Position numbers and translations under genes: made by a program. Shown here in pieces: positions 42,103 to 53,658 of a DNA stretch of 64,000 nt (the first letter of the stretch is position 1; each line of letters starts with the position of its first letter). The stretch covers positions 162,364,366 to 162,428,365 of the forward strand of contig CM041295.1 in assembly GCA_023052935.1 (NCBI GenBank), written 5' to 3'. Origin of the DNA: Piezodorus guildinii (taxonomy: Eukaryota; Arthropoda; Insecta; Hemiptera; Pentatomidae). The notes beneath the pieces are model-generated. The model made no database searches and was not told where the DNA came from. It saw nothing but the letters and a program-made list of their open reading frames with translations.

Positions 42103-43391
42103 GGGATTGCAGTCTGGAAAAACTGATCCGGTAATCCGGCGGATCCGGCATCATCAAACGTTTACCGGATCCGGTAACTGGATCTGATTATACCAATTTA
42201 TCGCCCAAAATAGCGCAGTTTAATGAGTAGGTACTTTAAAGGAGTTACATTTGATTTGGATGTTGAGTGGTGGTGAGTCGTTCCTGTCAAATTGCATCAT
42301 GCCATCGGTTCAGTTCATTATCATTCGTTCCTCTCGCGTGAGACAATAAATGTGTTTTTGGTTTTGTCGGTGCTTCTCCTAAATGTAAGTAAACAGATAT
42401 CATTTTCTTGAATTTAAGCGAGCTATATCATCCTATAAGTTGGCTGTAGAGAAACTTTTGAAACAATCCAAAAATTTGTTTTAGAGAAATTGCTCACTCA
42501 TGACATGATGTCAAGTACTGAATTATAAAAAACACTGCGTACAATTCTAATAATATCTAGAAAGACTGGCTACGTTACTGCTCACGTCTTCCTAAATTTT
42601 ACTTTCTCCGATAGTTCAATTAATTTATTAAGTTTATTTATAAAATCTAACATAATTAACCTTGAGTAATTAACTGAGATGGGAATAGTGAAATTATTTG
42701 AGAATGCCAACAAACAAGTCTTACATTTATGATTTATATTTATGACACCATCATCATTTGATGAATCTGTCTAATGAACGACATAATTATCACAATAATG
42801 AGCTTGTATTTTAAGTATAACTCTTTAAATTATTCTTCTGACAATATTTGTTTTTCAAACAGTACTTAAGTACTAATTACTTTATTATATATTATTAAAA
42901 CTCATTTTTGATTTTGAAAAAGTATCGTTGAAAACAAATAGTCTTAATCGCGTCACCTGCCAGTTGACTTGTAATAGAGCCAAACATAGCTAACAAAGCA
43001 TTATTAACATAGCCTGCTACTGAAAAGGCCCTTCCAGTTTCTACATTTGTCGGCTTCATTTTCAGCAAATAATAATCATCAGCCGACTGTTTTAATCATC
43101 ATTATCATCCGGCTCAACTTGCAACTGTTTTAGTAGCCGTTACAATTTTAATTTTAGTTTTATGTTGAATTTGAATTCTTCGCTCCATGTCTAATCCTAA
43201 CATAACTTTTATTTTATAAACTTCCTATTATGGGTACAATTATGCTCGAATAACTCACTAATAGTTTATCTTGGACCGAAAGGTGAAAATCAACCTGATT
43301 TTGTCGATCTCGCCGGATCCTTCCGGATTGATGAAATTCGGGTCGGATCCAGCTGGATTGAAAATGATATGCCGGATTGGAATCCCTAATA
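42103..43391. mobile_element. hAT-like non-autonomous element
   Basis: The left end AGGGATTGCAGTCTGG and right end (complement) AGGGATTCCAATCCGG form an imperfect inverted repeat. Both ends carry clusters of ATCCGG/CCGGAT words (five or more in 42128-42190, five in 43312-43378), as hAT transposase-binding sites often do. No transposase frame is seen in the 1.29 kb. A clear 8-bp duplication was not found, so the superfamily call is tentative. Confidence 0.55.
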
Positions 43392-43639
43392 CTGGATCAA
43401 TAGAAAATAATGTATATTCTTCTATTTTTTTCATTTTTTTTTAACTTGATATGTCTTACTAGGAATGCAGAAAATTATTTCAATTCTTAAGTTGCTACCA
43501 AAGATCATTTGATGTTTAAGAAAAAGATGATTGTAGTGGGAAATGAAATAAATTAGATATAAAAAAAAAAAGAGGAAAAAAAGGTTCAACTTCTAATCTT
43601 GAGACATATGAAACTATCTCAAGGTGGAAGTGGAAGGTT

Positions 43640-43735
43640 ATTTTAGAATAGAATAGAAAATAATTTTATTTTGGGACATAGTCCCTTAAGAATAACATAA
43701 ATTTTCCAAATAAAGATAAGATATCTGGCCAGAAC
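43640..43735 (-). repeat. jockey-type LINE 3' terminus fragment
   Basis: In minus orientation it ends with GGGACTATGTCCCAAAATAA and a (ATTCT)n-like tail. It is equivalent to 33540-33570 and 57307-57360. Confidence 0.6.
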
Positions 43736-43748
43736 ATATAAAATTTAC

Positions 43749-44345
43749 ATCGTCGCTTTAGGCTGCTTCAACGCTTACTAGACAAACGGTCAAACCTTCC
43801 TGTGAACTACAAAAGGCTCATCTACATGACTATTATAAGACCAATCTGGACTTACGGAGTAGAGCTTTGGGGCTCTACTAAACCATTAAATTCTTTCCTC
43901 ATCCAATCCTTACAATCCAAAATCCTTCGTAAAATCCTCAACGCTCCTTACTTTGTCACGAATAAACTTATCCATAAAGACCTTAATGTTCCCTTTGTTA
44001 CTGATTTGGCCCGGACCAGGTATCAATCCTTTCATGACAAACTCCATTCGCACTCTAACCCACTAGTTTCAATCCTTTCTTCCTCATCAATTCCGGATAA
44101 TCCTCTGAGGCGCCTGAAAAGGAAATGGCCCCGGGACCTTCTAGTTTAGAATATTACACTTATATATGATACTTTTTGGAAGAATATAACGCGAGATAAC
44201 AGTCATCATAACCTTCCTTATACAACTTTACTGATAACTAATGTCTTTATAATGTTAATTACTAAGTTATGTATATTTCCCAATTCTCACTCATCTTTCC
44301 TTGTTGGTTAACTAGATTTTACTGTTTATTCTTCGCAAAGAAAGC
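43749..44345 (+). pseudogene. jockey-type LINE 3' end (RPIWTYG family), best-preserved tail
   Basis: The frame reads LLQRLLDKRSNLPVNYKRLI, IIRPIWTYGVELWGSTKPLN, SKILRKILNAPYFVTNKLIH and ends RRLKRKWPRDLLV with a stop at 44149. The first part is open from 43749; the RT core is missing (5' truncation). The 3' UTR follows to about 44345. Other copies of this tail are at 7247, 13617, 26831 (minus), 55192-56300 and 60765. Confidence 0.87.
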
Positions 44346-45654
44346 GAATATTCAAAGTACCTTTTATTTATTTTTGGCACTATAATAAAAAAGTATGTAA
44401 TTATGAAATTTGTTTTGAACTTTTACATATTGTTTCTGTGAATTTAACTAATGTATTTATATTATTAACTACGTGTAAACAATATTTAACTATAAAGAGT
44501 GATTAATAAATAACTTTTAAAGTTTTATTTTGGTCTTTTACCTTTCTCAAAAAAAAAAAAAAAAAAAAAATTCTATTAGGTTAGATCAGGCACGATTTTT
44601 CTTATTATATTTAGCAAAGTCAGGGAATTCTAATTCCAGCCATTTGCTGAAAAAAATACGATTATTCTATTAAAATGTGAATTTCTGAAAAATTTTATAT
44701 CAAATTTATGTGGTTGCAAGAAGAAATACTATGAAAAAACTTTATTCAATTGAGAACCTACTAGAACCGAAGGGACGCAATTAAGTTGTTCAAAACAGCC
44801 TAAAAACTGATTATTAGGTTAAAACTTTTGGTCAAAATAATAGCAGTGATTCAGTGTAAGCTAAATAAACCAATAAGAATGCACAAAATTAAGAAAACAA
44901 TAAAATGAAAGGAAAGGTACCTGTTTACAGAGGATATAGTACGTTTTGGAAGGAATTTTTTTTTTTGACCTTTTGGAATGAAATGAAATGTGAATTTTAT
45001 ACCTTTTGAAATGAAATGCAATTTTCAAAGGATTTCTATATTTTTTAGATAAAATCTGATGACAGATTTGGATAAAACTAAACCATTAGTGTACAAATAT
45101 GTAAAAATATCAATTCTGAAAAAAAATGTCCTTTAGTACCTTTTGGAAGTCAACATCTCAGTTATTGGCTTCAATTAAGCTGGGGCATCATAATAGGGAG
45201 GGAGGAGTGAAGAGGGTGCTCACTTTTTATAATTTGAAAACCCAAAATTCTTTATTACTACCAACTATGAAAATTACTGTAAAATATTCAACAGATAGTT
45301 TTTTTATTTATTTTAAAACCAATTAATAATAATCTGTATGTAACGAAATTGAAATTTTTTATCGTTAACAATCTGTTAAAATACAAGAAAAAGTTTTTGT
45401 TATGTTTAACATTGATTGATTGATGAGGCAACAAATCCAGCAAAGTAATATTTTTAATATTGCAATATTTCCTAATAAGGATATTGTTCAGCTTACATTC
45501 TAGAAATAAAATTTAGTAGTCTTAACTATTTCTTAGTGTTACTATTTATAAGTTTTTTACCCACATTGTAGGTCTTCATTCGGGTACCTTAAGCTAAAGC
45601 AGTAAAGACGAAAATAATAAATTACAATAATCTTAACCTAGTTTTAAGGGTAAT
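44346..45654 (+). other. Homer intron, no recognisable element
   Basis: AT-rich, with a poly-A run at 44550-44570. A 66-codon open stretch at 45126-45326 has no features I recognise. Confidence 0.6.
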
Positions 45655-46699
45655 AATAATCAGCCTTAACGCAATCCTCCCATCAACGCTTCGGCCTACC
45701 TTTCGGACGCCTATCAGTCGGATCAGCGAATACCAACTTTCTCGGAATCCTCACTGGGCTCAACCACTCTCCGCGATGCTATCAACTCAATTATATTCAC
45801 AGGATACAAGTTCCGCAATTCCGTGTTGTGCAACCTTCTAAACTCCCCAGTGGCCTCATCTCTCTTGGGATCAAATATTGGGTTGTTTCACATAAAATGT
45901 CCGTTTTTATAGTTTCTGAAATACATAAAGGATTTTGCAGGTCTCTGTTATTTTATTCCGAATGTTTACATATTTAAAGTAAACAGTTACTAATCCTCTA
46001 CCTTTGTATTATATACATTAGCTTCCCAATCAATTACCCACTTTTTAGTATACCTCCAAATATGAACATGGAAACTCGCGATTTTCGAGTAATATTTTTT
46101 TTCGATAAATATTAGGCCATTTTACAAAAGAATTCTTGGATATATATATATTTTATTTTTTTTAAACTATTAATTTAATTTCCTGTCATCGCAACATTTC
46201 AGCCTCTAGGGCCATTCTCAAGCTTCTGTAATCAATTAAAGTTTCATTGCATTTATACATTTTCAACATCTAATTACAACACATAATAAATTATTTTTAA
46301 TAATTATGTCACCTACCATGCATATCCATGTTACATATCATTTATTTTATTATTTTTTTTTCATTTCACCGCTTTTCAGCAGTGTCGTCATAATTTTTTA
46401 AAAATATCATTTTTCAAAAAAAACCTGTACTCAAAAATATCATATTATATTTCATCATCAATTAAAAAAGGGATCTATTTATTCAAAAAAGAAAAGAAAA
46501 TTTTTTATTACCTTATTTAACAGTTTTCGGCCATCTTATAGGTGTTCTCGTGCGCTACTAAACTTGGGGTGGGGATGCCAAAGGATTTATATATTTACTC
46601 TGTCAATAGCACTTGCATAAAAGGTGTTCAGGTGATTTTTAGATATAGAGATAATTAGAGACAGCACTGGCAATTTAAGTACATTAGTGCAAAAAATCG

Positions 46700-47627
46700 A
46701 TAACGAGCAACAGACTATTAAATTGGCATAGCAATCATAGTACGGGACAAAAAATTAATACAGCAAATAATATGATCAATAGAGCAAAGATACTAACTGA
46801 TGACACCCACATGGATGAGGTAAAATCAATAATATTTGGCATACTAAAACAAAATTGGTATCCGATGAAAATGGTCAAAAAATTATGGTACAAAAATAAA
46901 GTGAATGAAGACAATATATTGACATCAAAAATTTACAGGATAATAATAAAAAAATTCAAGATAGTATAATAGATGTAAAAAGTAATAATAAAAAAATGAA
47001 CTAAATCTGTTCACGAATTATTTAAAAATGGATAACAAAATAAAACCAAAAGAAAAAGATACCAAAATAAATGAGCCAGAAAATAATAAAGAATGCAACA
47101 AAATTCACAATACATATCCTAAAAAATATTATTCAGTAACGTATATAAAAAATCTAACTAATAAAGTAGAAAAAACATTAAAAAAATATGATTTAACCGA
47201 AATTAAATTCAGGAAAAAAACTGTAAATAAAATTGAAAAATTTACACTAAAACTAAGGACGAAATACCAAAACAAGATGACCAATGTCATATATAAAATA
47301 GATTGTAAAAATTGTGAAAATAAATCATATTATGGACAAACATCACAATGGCTCCATAAGAGAATACAGCAACATAAACAAAACTGTAACTCGAAATGCA
47401 CAAAATCAAAATTGGCTACAGGTCTGTCACAACACTGCGATAAATATAAACATATTTTTGATTTTGATAATATCTCGGTCCTACATAAGGAAGAAAACAT
47501 AAATAAAAGGAGGATCATTGAATCAATTTATATAACAAACAATTTAGAAAAATCAGTTAACCACCAAACAGACGTTGACAACCTGAACACCTTTTATGCA
47601 AGTGCTATTGACAGAGTAAATATATAA
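46700..47627 (+). pseudogene. Penelope polyprotein: end of RT and GIY-YIG endonuclease
   Basis: The reading starts near 46703 with SNRLLNWHSNHSTGQKIN and INRAKILTDD (46772), the end of the Penelope RT domain. KQNWYPMKMVKKLWYKN follows, a conserved spacer segment. A stop and frame change lie between 46969 and 47028. The last 199 codons (47028-47627) carry the endonuclease: VIYKIDCKNC, then SYYGQTSQWLHKRIQQHK, where the usual YIG is YYG and the Arg and His are kept, and RRIIESIYI, likely holding the catalytic Glu. The RT palm is missing (5' truncation). The final 16 codons lie inside the right inverted arm, so the left arm holds their complement. Confidence 0.85.
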
Positions 47628-48061
47628 ATCCTTTGGCATCCCCAACCCAAGTTTAGTCGCTCACGAGAACACCTATAAGACGGCCGAAAACTGTTAAGTA
47701 AGGTAATAAAAAATTTTCTTTTCTTTTTTTAATAAATATATTCCTTTTTTAATTGATGATGAAATATAATATTGAGTTAATAATTTTTGAGTACAGGTTT
47801 TTTTGAAAAATGATATTTTTAAAAAATTATGATGACGCTGCTGAAAAACGGTGAAATGAAAAAAAAAAATAATAATAAATGATATACAACATAGATAAGC
47901 ATGGTAGGTCACATAATTATTAAAAATAATTTATTATGTGTTGTAATTAGATGTTCAAAATGTATAAATGCAATGAAACTTTAATTGATTACAGAAGCTT
48001 GAGAATGGCCCTAGAGGCTGAAACGTTGCGATGACTGGATATTAAATAAATTGTTTAAAAA

Positions 48062-48075
48062 AAAAAAAAAATATA

Positions 48076-48126
<51 letters not shown>
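48062..48126. repeat. poly-A and (TA)n tract
   Basis: A homopolymer A run is followed by about 25 TA units within the right arm of the Penelope-like element. The left arm has only a short (TA)5 tract, so the expansion is specific to one arm. Confidence 0.9.
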
Positions 48127-48127
<1 letters not shown>

Positions 48128-48929
48128 AAGAATTCTTTTGTAAAACGGCCTAATATTTATCGAACAAATATTCAAACAAAAGAACAATTACGACAATGAT
48201 GAGAAAAAAGTAATATTTTTGTACGAGTTTAAACTCGGCCATTCAGCAGCTGAGGCCGCTAGAAATATTTGCAAGGCGTTTGGGGAAGGGAGTGTTAATG
48301 AACGGACCATTCTCCGTTGGTTTGCTAAGATTTCAGCTGGGGATACCGATTTGGAAAACTTGCCCCGAGGAAGACCTCTGTCCGTAATAGACAACAATGT
48401 CCTCAAACAACCAGTAGAAGGAAACCCTTACCAAACAGTTAAAGGACTCTCAGCACAACTAAATACAAGTGCATCTACCGTTTCCAGACATTTAAAGTGT
48501 ATTGGGAAAGTAAAAAAGTTCGATACATGGGTACCTCATGATCTCACTGAGCGGCAGCAAGACCCCATGTTTCAAAACATACCGTGCAAAAATTAAAAGA
48601 ACTGGGCTACGAAGTTCTTCAGCACCCACCATATTCTCCCGACTTGTCTCCAACAGATTACCACCTGTTCAGGAATTTAGACAACTTTGTCAAAGGAAAA
48701 CTTTTTGAAAATGATGATCAAGTGAAAAGTGCGTTTTCAGATTTTGTTTCACTTCAAAGCTCAGAGTTTTTCAGTTTGGGGATAAAAAAGTTAGTGTCAC
48801 GTTGGGAAAAATGTGAAGAAAAAGAATGTAAATACTTCGAATAAAATTATCTTGTTTTCATATCATATTTTTAATAAAAATCCTTTACCTTGGAAACGGA
48901 CATTTCATGTGACAACCCAATATTTTACT

Positions 48930-49620
48930 CAGTAACTTATTTTCGAAAACCTTAAGCCGTTGTTCATCCCTCAAAGTAAGTAGCCACGTTTCACATCCGT
49001 AAAGAACCGTCAGAAGAATAATAGTTTTATAAATTCTAACCTTTAAGTTTTTTTATAGAAGCCGCCAACTAAGCAACTGAATAATAACATGCATTTCCTA
49101 CCTGCACATCCTACCGAGACTTTATTTCTTCCTGGATTACATTTTTTCTTGTTTCATTGAACCTAAATACTTGAATTTCTCTACTTGTTTAAAAGTATGC
49201 CCTGATATATCAATATCACCAAGATCGCCACCGTTTCTGCTACTTTCATCTTATCGGTATTTAATTCGAGTCCTATTTCTTTACCGGTTTTTATTAACTT
49301 GTATTTAGTTGTATGGTTTCCGTGTCTTCACCTAGCAGTACCAAATCATCTGCATACCCCAAAACCGGAATCTTTTCACCCATATTTAAACCTTTCTCGG
49401 TACACATCACCTTTTCTATGACATATTCTAAAGCTACATTAAGTAGCACAGGTGAAAGGGAGTCACCCTGTTTCAAACCTGATCACACCTCAAATCTCTC
49501 GGAGAAATTATGACCGATTCTAACTTTATGGAATGTTTCCGACAAACACATCTCTACTAGGTTTACTAACTTTCTAGGTATTCCATGTTCAATCATGAGT
49601 TTTGAGGGTAAAATTAAAAT
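48930..49620 (-). pseudogene. RTE-type LINE reverse transcriptase remnant
   Basis: The minus strand encodes GVKQGDSLSPVLLNVALEYV-type sequence (49430-49476) and PVLGYADDLVLLGEDTETI (49320-49400), the RT active site with intact YADD. The reading downstream (48930-49250) is frame-shifted but matches the FKYLGS and KVRIYKTIILP region of 656-1018. It ends at the mariner at 48920. Confidence 0.85.
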
Positions 49621-49909
49621 ATTGAATCTAGTTATTATTATGGTCAAAATTGGTAGAAAATCTTATTCCCTCCAATTAATTGTTACAGGGAAAGGGATGA
49701 GTGTAATGTATTTTCCTCAAACTGGTGCAAGTGTTCTAAAATTTTCTTTAAGTTATTTAACTATACAGTATGCTCTTATTGTGTTCAGAAGTGGACAATG
49801 TCTGAAGGGAAATTAATAATATAAATAAATAGATATTTTAACTTAAAAAAAAAAAACGGGAGATGATGTATTGACTATATAATCATTTTTTATCGCTTTC
49901 TTTTTTGTA

Positions 49910-50570
49910 TCCTCCTTTTCTTCCTTCTTCTTTTTAATCATATAGTAGTCTGTAGGCGCTTTTCAGGCTAGGTGCTACCTGTAAAATCCATATTGAATCT
50001 TTCAGACTACCCCACTGCTGCTGTACTTACATAGCAAACTTCTATGTTTTTCTTCTGCTACTTTGGGACTCAAGATTCTCTAAAGTCTCTCAGGGTGAGA
50101 GGGGGTGCATGATATGAGTTAGGTATATTATTAGTAGCAATTCTTCTCATGCCATCCAATGTTTTACCCTTGGCTTTTCTCAGTCTTCCCCAATGTTTGA
50201 GAAATATTGTTCTTGGTTGCCTTCTTGGTCTCTTACCAAATGGAAAATAATATATCGTCTTGAAATTCCTTGTTTTCCATTCTGCAGTATGCCCAAACCA
50301 TTTTGATTGTTTTCAATTTCTGTCATTCTCATCTTATAATACTTCTTAAGCATCTCTCTGCTATTATCATTCCTTATGTGGTCACTTAATGTTCCCCAAC
50401 CAAGTACTTCATTTCTGCTATAGTGATTTGTCTCCCCAGTCTGTCAATTAATACCCAGCTCTCTGTACCATTCCCAACCACAATGTTAAATATTTAGTAG
50501 TATACATCTTTTGCATTTCCATCTCTATGTGAAGTTTTTCTGTCCACTTATCTCAAAGAATTTATGAGGC
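49910..50570 (-). pseudogene. possible LINE 3' fragment, strongly decayed
   Basis: The minus strand gives short readable stretches such as RPRRQPRTIFLKHWGRLRKA and GMRRIATNNI (50130-50230), reminiscent of the basic tail after the RT domain in some LINEs. No core motif is present. Low confidence. Confidence 0.3.
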
Positions 50571-51200
50571 ATGTTTTTTAAGTAAGTACTGTTTTGGAAT
50601 TAAAAAAAGACGTGCAAAGATATAGCAATAATTTTATGCAATAATAAGCAATATTTTTACATGAAAGCCTGTACCTTAATCTACTTTTCTACATAATTTC
50701 CATGAATTTTCTTCATTGTATACATTGTTTACTGAGTGTTTAAGATGCGGGTGTGTCTTGCTGGTCGTGAAGTATGGGTTGTTATACGATTTCTTAGTGC
50801 TAAAGGCGTAAAACCGATTGATATTCATCGTGAGATCGTTGAAGTTTTCGGACAAAACATTATGAGTGATGGAATGGTAAGGAAATGGTTGAGAGCATTT
50901 ATAGATGGCCGCACAAATGTGCATGATGAAGAACGGAGTGGGCGTCCGTATTGCTAGTGGAATTTCTGCCTCGTAATGAGACAATCAATGCAGAGTCTCA
51001 TTGTTAGACATCTGAAAAATCTGCGTCGTGGAATCCAGAACAAAAGACGTATTACAGATCCATCTTTTCACCTCTCCATTATCCTCTTCAGTCTTGCCCA
51101 AGATGGATTTATGGTTTATTATAGGGTTTTTGGCTGCCAATAAATATTTTAACAATTGTAAAATTAGTTTTGGTATGGTTTTGTTAAATAAAGTGTTGTT
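50570..51200 (+). pseudogene. mariner remnant, irritans/mellifera-like N-terminus
   Basis: The plus strand from 50736 encodes VWVVIRFLSAKGVKPIDIHR, NIMSDGMVRKWLRAFIDGR and NVHDEERSGRP, the paired helix-turn-helix start of a mariner transposase different from copies A-C. A stop follows at 50955 and the catalytic domain is absent. A plausible left end (GAGGCATGTTTTTTAAGTAA) lies at about 50567; the right end was not recognised. Confidence 0.75.
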
Positions 51201-51484
51201 AGTTTTCTTAAAATTTTATTTTTAATAAAATTATATACCAATAATTATAATTAATTACTATTTAAATTATTAATAATGGGTTAGCTTTTTGCTTGATTTA
51301 ATAGGAAAGTATTCTTTGGTAACTCTCTTTTTTGTGACAAGTCTTAAGAAAAAGAGATAAGATTAGATCCTTACTAGAATAAAACTTATTATCTATTTTT
51401 TTTTTTTCCCACTCAACTATTTTTATTGTAGGTAATACATTTTTATTTATGAACTAACTTTTATATTATTTTTTCTTACATTCA

Positions 51485-53440
51485 GAATTAATTAGGATAG
51501 AATTAACCAATAATCCAGTTCATAAACATATATCAAATAGAATAAATTCTTTTGTAAAAAATAAATTCACCAAATGGAAAAATAATAAATGGACACAAAC
51601 ACTAAATCAATTCCGTCCTGGAGATAAATGTTTGTGGCGATTACACAAAATGTTTACTAATCAGCAGCAATCGATATCTCCTCTCAAACAAGCAGACAGG
51701 TATGTCTATTGTGAAAAAGTAAAATCTGAATTACAAGCGTGTCTCATCAGTTCTGTCAGTTCCATACCAACGAAGCTTGGCTCTATTCACCACGAACATA
51801 AAGTTATTAATTCTGTAAAATGGTTCTTCGAAATACCAGTCACAACTTCCTTCCCATTCGTTTCACCAAAGGGAGCTGGCAAAATCATTAAATCGCTACA
51901 AACCAAGAAATTCCCTGGTCCAGATTCTATACCAGCCATAGTTGTAAAAAATTTAAATAAAAAAGCCTTAATTTTCCTACCCAAAATCTACAACTGTATC
52001 CTCTGTTTAAGATATTTCCCACCATCCTGGAAAATTGCCAAAATTATCACCATTCCGAAACTTAACAAAGATCCCACAGAAACTGGTAATAACAGACCCA
52101 TCAGTTTCCTAAACATAGTAGCTAAGATATTTGAAAAACTCCTTTTAACCAGGATACTGAAACACGTTAACCAACATAACCTTATCCCCAAAGAACAGTT
52201 TGGATTCAGACCTAAACACTCAACTGTAGCACAACTAGCCCGACTTACTGACTATATTACGAAAGGATACAATGACAAGAAACATACTGGTATGGTTCTT
52301 CTTGACATAGAAAAAGCTTTTGACAAAATTCAGAAATTAATTGTATACTACTTTCCACCATACATTATCCACCTCCTTGAATCTTACCCCAACAATAGCT
52401 CATTCTTTATCACCATTAACAATACCAAGTCTTCAATCCATAACTTAACAGCTGGTCTTCCTCAGGGGTCTTGCCTTTCCTCGATCCTTTTTAATCTGTA
52501 CATACATCTCAGACCTCCATTCACACGATCCCTAATGCCGATGCCACGGCTATTTATTCTTCTTCATATAGGATTGATACATAATCAATATACTACAGGC
52601 TCTCCTTAAAAACTTATCCACTATTTTTCAAAATGGAAGATTGAAATTAATGTCCAGAAAACTCAAGTGATAATTTTCACAAAAAGAAGGCTGTCCGTTA
52701 CAAGAAACATGTTTATGAACGGAAACATCCTAAGCCCAGTCTATAAATTACCTAGGATTAGAAATGGACAAATCCTTAACTTTCACAAAACATAAATAAT
52801 AATTATGTTATCCGTCCCATATTGACCTATGCTGCCCTAGTCTGGAGTTACATATGCTATTCCAATTATCAGAAAATGGAGGGAGGTGGTGCAGAACACA
52901 TACACATCGTAAATAATTATGCTCGTTACACGCGTATCACAATCATGTTATTGGATTTACAATTCCCGTTGATTAAAAACTATACGTTCTCGCTGGCACA
53001 ACATTTTTGTTCTCTTACTTCTATTAGCGACAACCCGATCGTTCAAAAAATAGGTGATTATGACAAGAACACCCAAACGTTACGTACATAAATGTACAAT
53101 TGACATACTACTGCATTAATTTTCATATGTAAAAAAAAGAAAAATTATTAGTTTGATGTATTAGCATATAACCAAAATATTGTTATTTTGTATTGTTGTG
53201 TACTATAATTTTTTTTGTAATTTTAATTTTTTTATTTTGTAGGTTTTTGTTTTAGATTTTTCCTACTGTTCCAAATGTAATTTAAGTTACAATCTACATT
53301 AACCCCTGTAAATATCACGTAAAAGTAACATGTAATGAGTGCAATTACCACAACTTGTATAAAGTTTGAGGCATGTGGCCACTTGTGAAGTATTTATAAA
53401 TCTTAATCCAGAAAAAAAGAAAAAAAAAAAAAGAAAGGAT
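51485..53440 (+). pseudogene. jockey-clade LINE reverse transcriptase, broken
   Basis: It is open from 51485 to 52609. Domains: linker (NRINSFVKNKFTKWKNNKWT); RT with KFPGPDSIPAIVVKNL, WKIAKIITIPKL, QFGFRPKHSTVAQLARLTDY, motif A VLLDIEKAFDKI with its Asp, and LPQGSCLSSILFNLYI. A short deletion after AFDKI and a frameshift before the YADD box (the site reads AD-AT around 52545) break it. The C-terminus continues in other frames (PILTYAALVWSYICYSNYQK at 52815; SISDNPIVQKIGDY at 53023). The 3' UTR ends in an A-rich tail at 53415-53437. Confidence 0.87.
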
Positions 53441-53658
53441 GGAATTAAGTAAAATGGATTCAAACGTTTTAACAGTTAGAGCTTTGTCACTAAACTTTTC
53501 CATAGGCTTTATTGCTGCAAAGAAATTAAATTATGGTATTGTCTGACATTGTTTGGATTTACCCTTTTTCTACTTAGTTCGTTAATCTTATTCTTATTGT
53601 TACATTGTTTCAGTCTTCATTAGTAATCTCAGTTCTCAATGAACTGCCTTTTCTTCTA

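Larger units (their letters stand above)
46089..48220 (+). mobile_element. Penelope-like element with long inverted repeats, 11-bp target duplication
   Basis: The target duplication GTAATATTTTT lies at 46089-46099 and 48210-48220. The left arm 46101-46633 is the reverse complement of 47581-48167 (over 500 bp with scattered differences and a longer TA tract on the right). A further 42-bp unpaired tail (48168-48209) follows the right arm. The unique centre 46634-47580 is coding. Inverted terminal copies and a short extra tail are known features of Penelope elements. Confidence 0.9.
45878..48920 (+). mobile_element. mariner copy B, split by a Penelope-like element
   Basis: The left end TTGGGTTGTTTCACATAAAA at 45878 and the right end complementary to TTGGGTTGTCACATGAAATG at 48920 are flanked by TA. 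The mariner part is 45878-46099 plus 48221-48920. Transposase pieces: 48219-48596 (FKLGHSAAEAARNICKAFGE helix-turn-helix; ILRWFAKISAGDTDLENLPR) and 48584-48844 (LQHPPYSPDLSPTDYHLFRN). The middle, containing the first two catalytic Asp residues, is deleted. Confidence 0.92.
45655..49620 (-). mobile_element. RTE-type LINE fragment split by a mariner that is itself split by Penelope
   Basis: LINE sequence lies at 45655-45876 and resumes at 48923-49620, continuous with the copy at 364-1018 except for the insertion. The insertion 45878-48920 is mariner copy B with TA flanks, and inside it 46100-48209 is a Penelope-like element. Confidence 0.88.
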
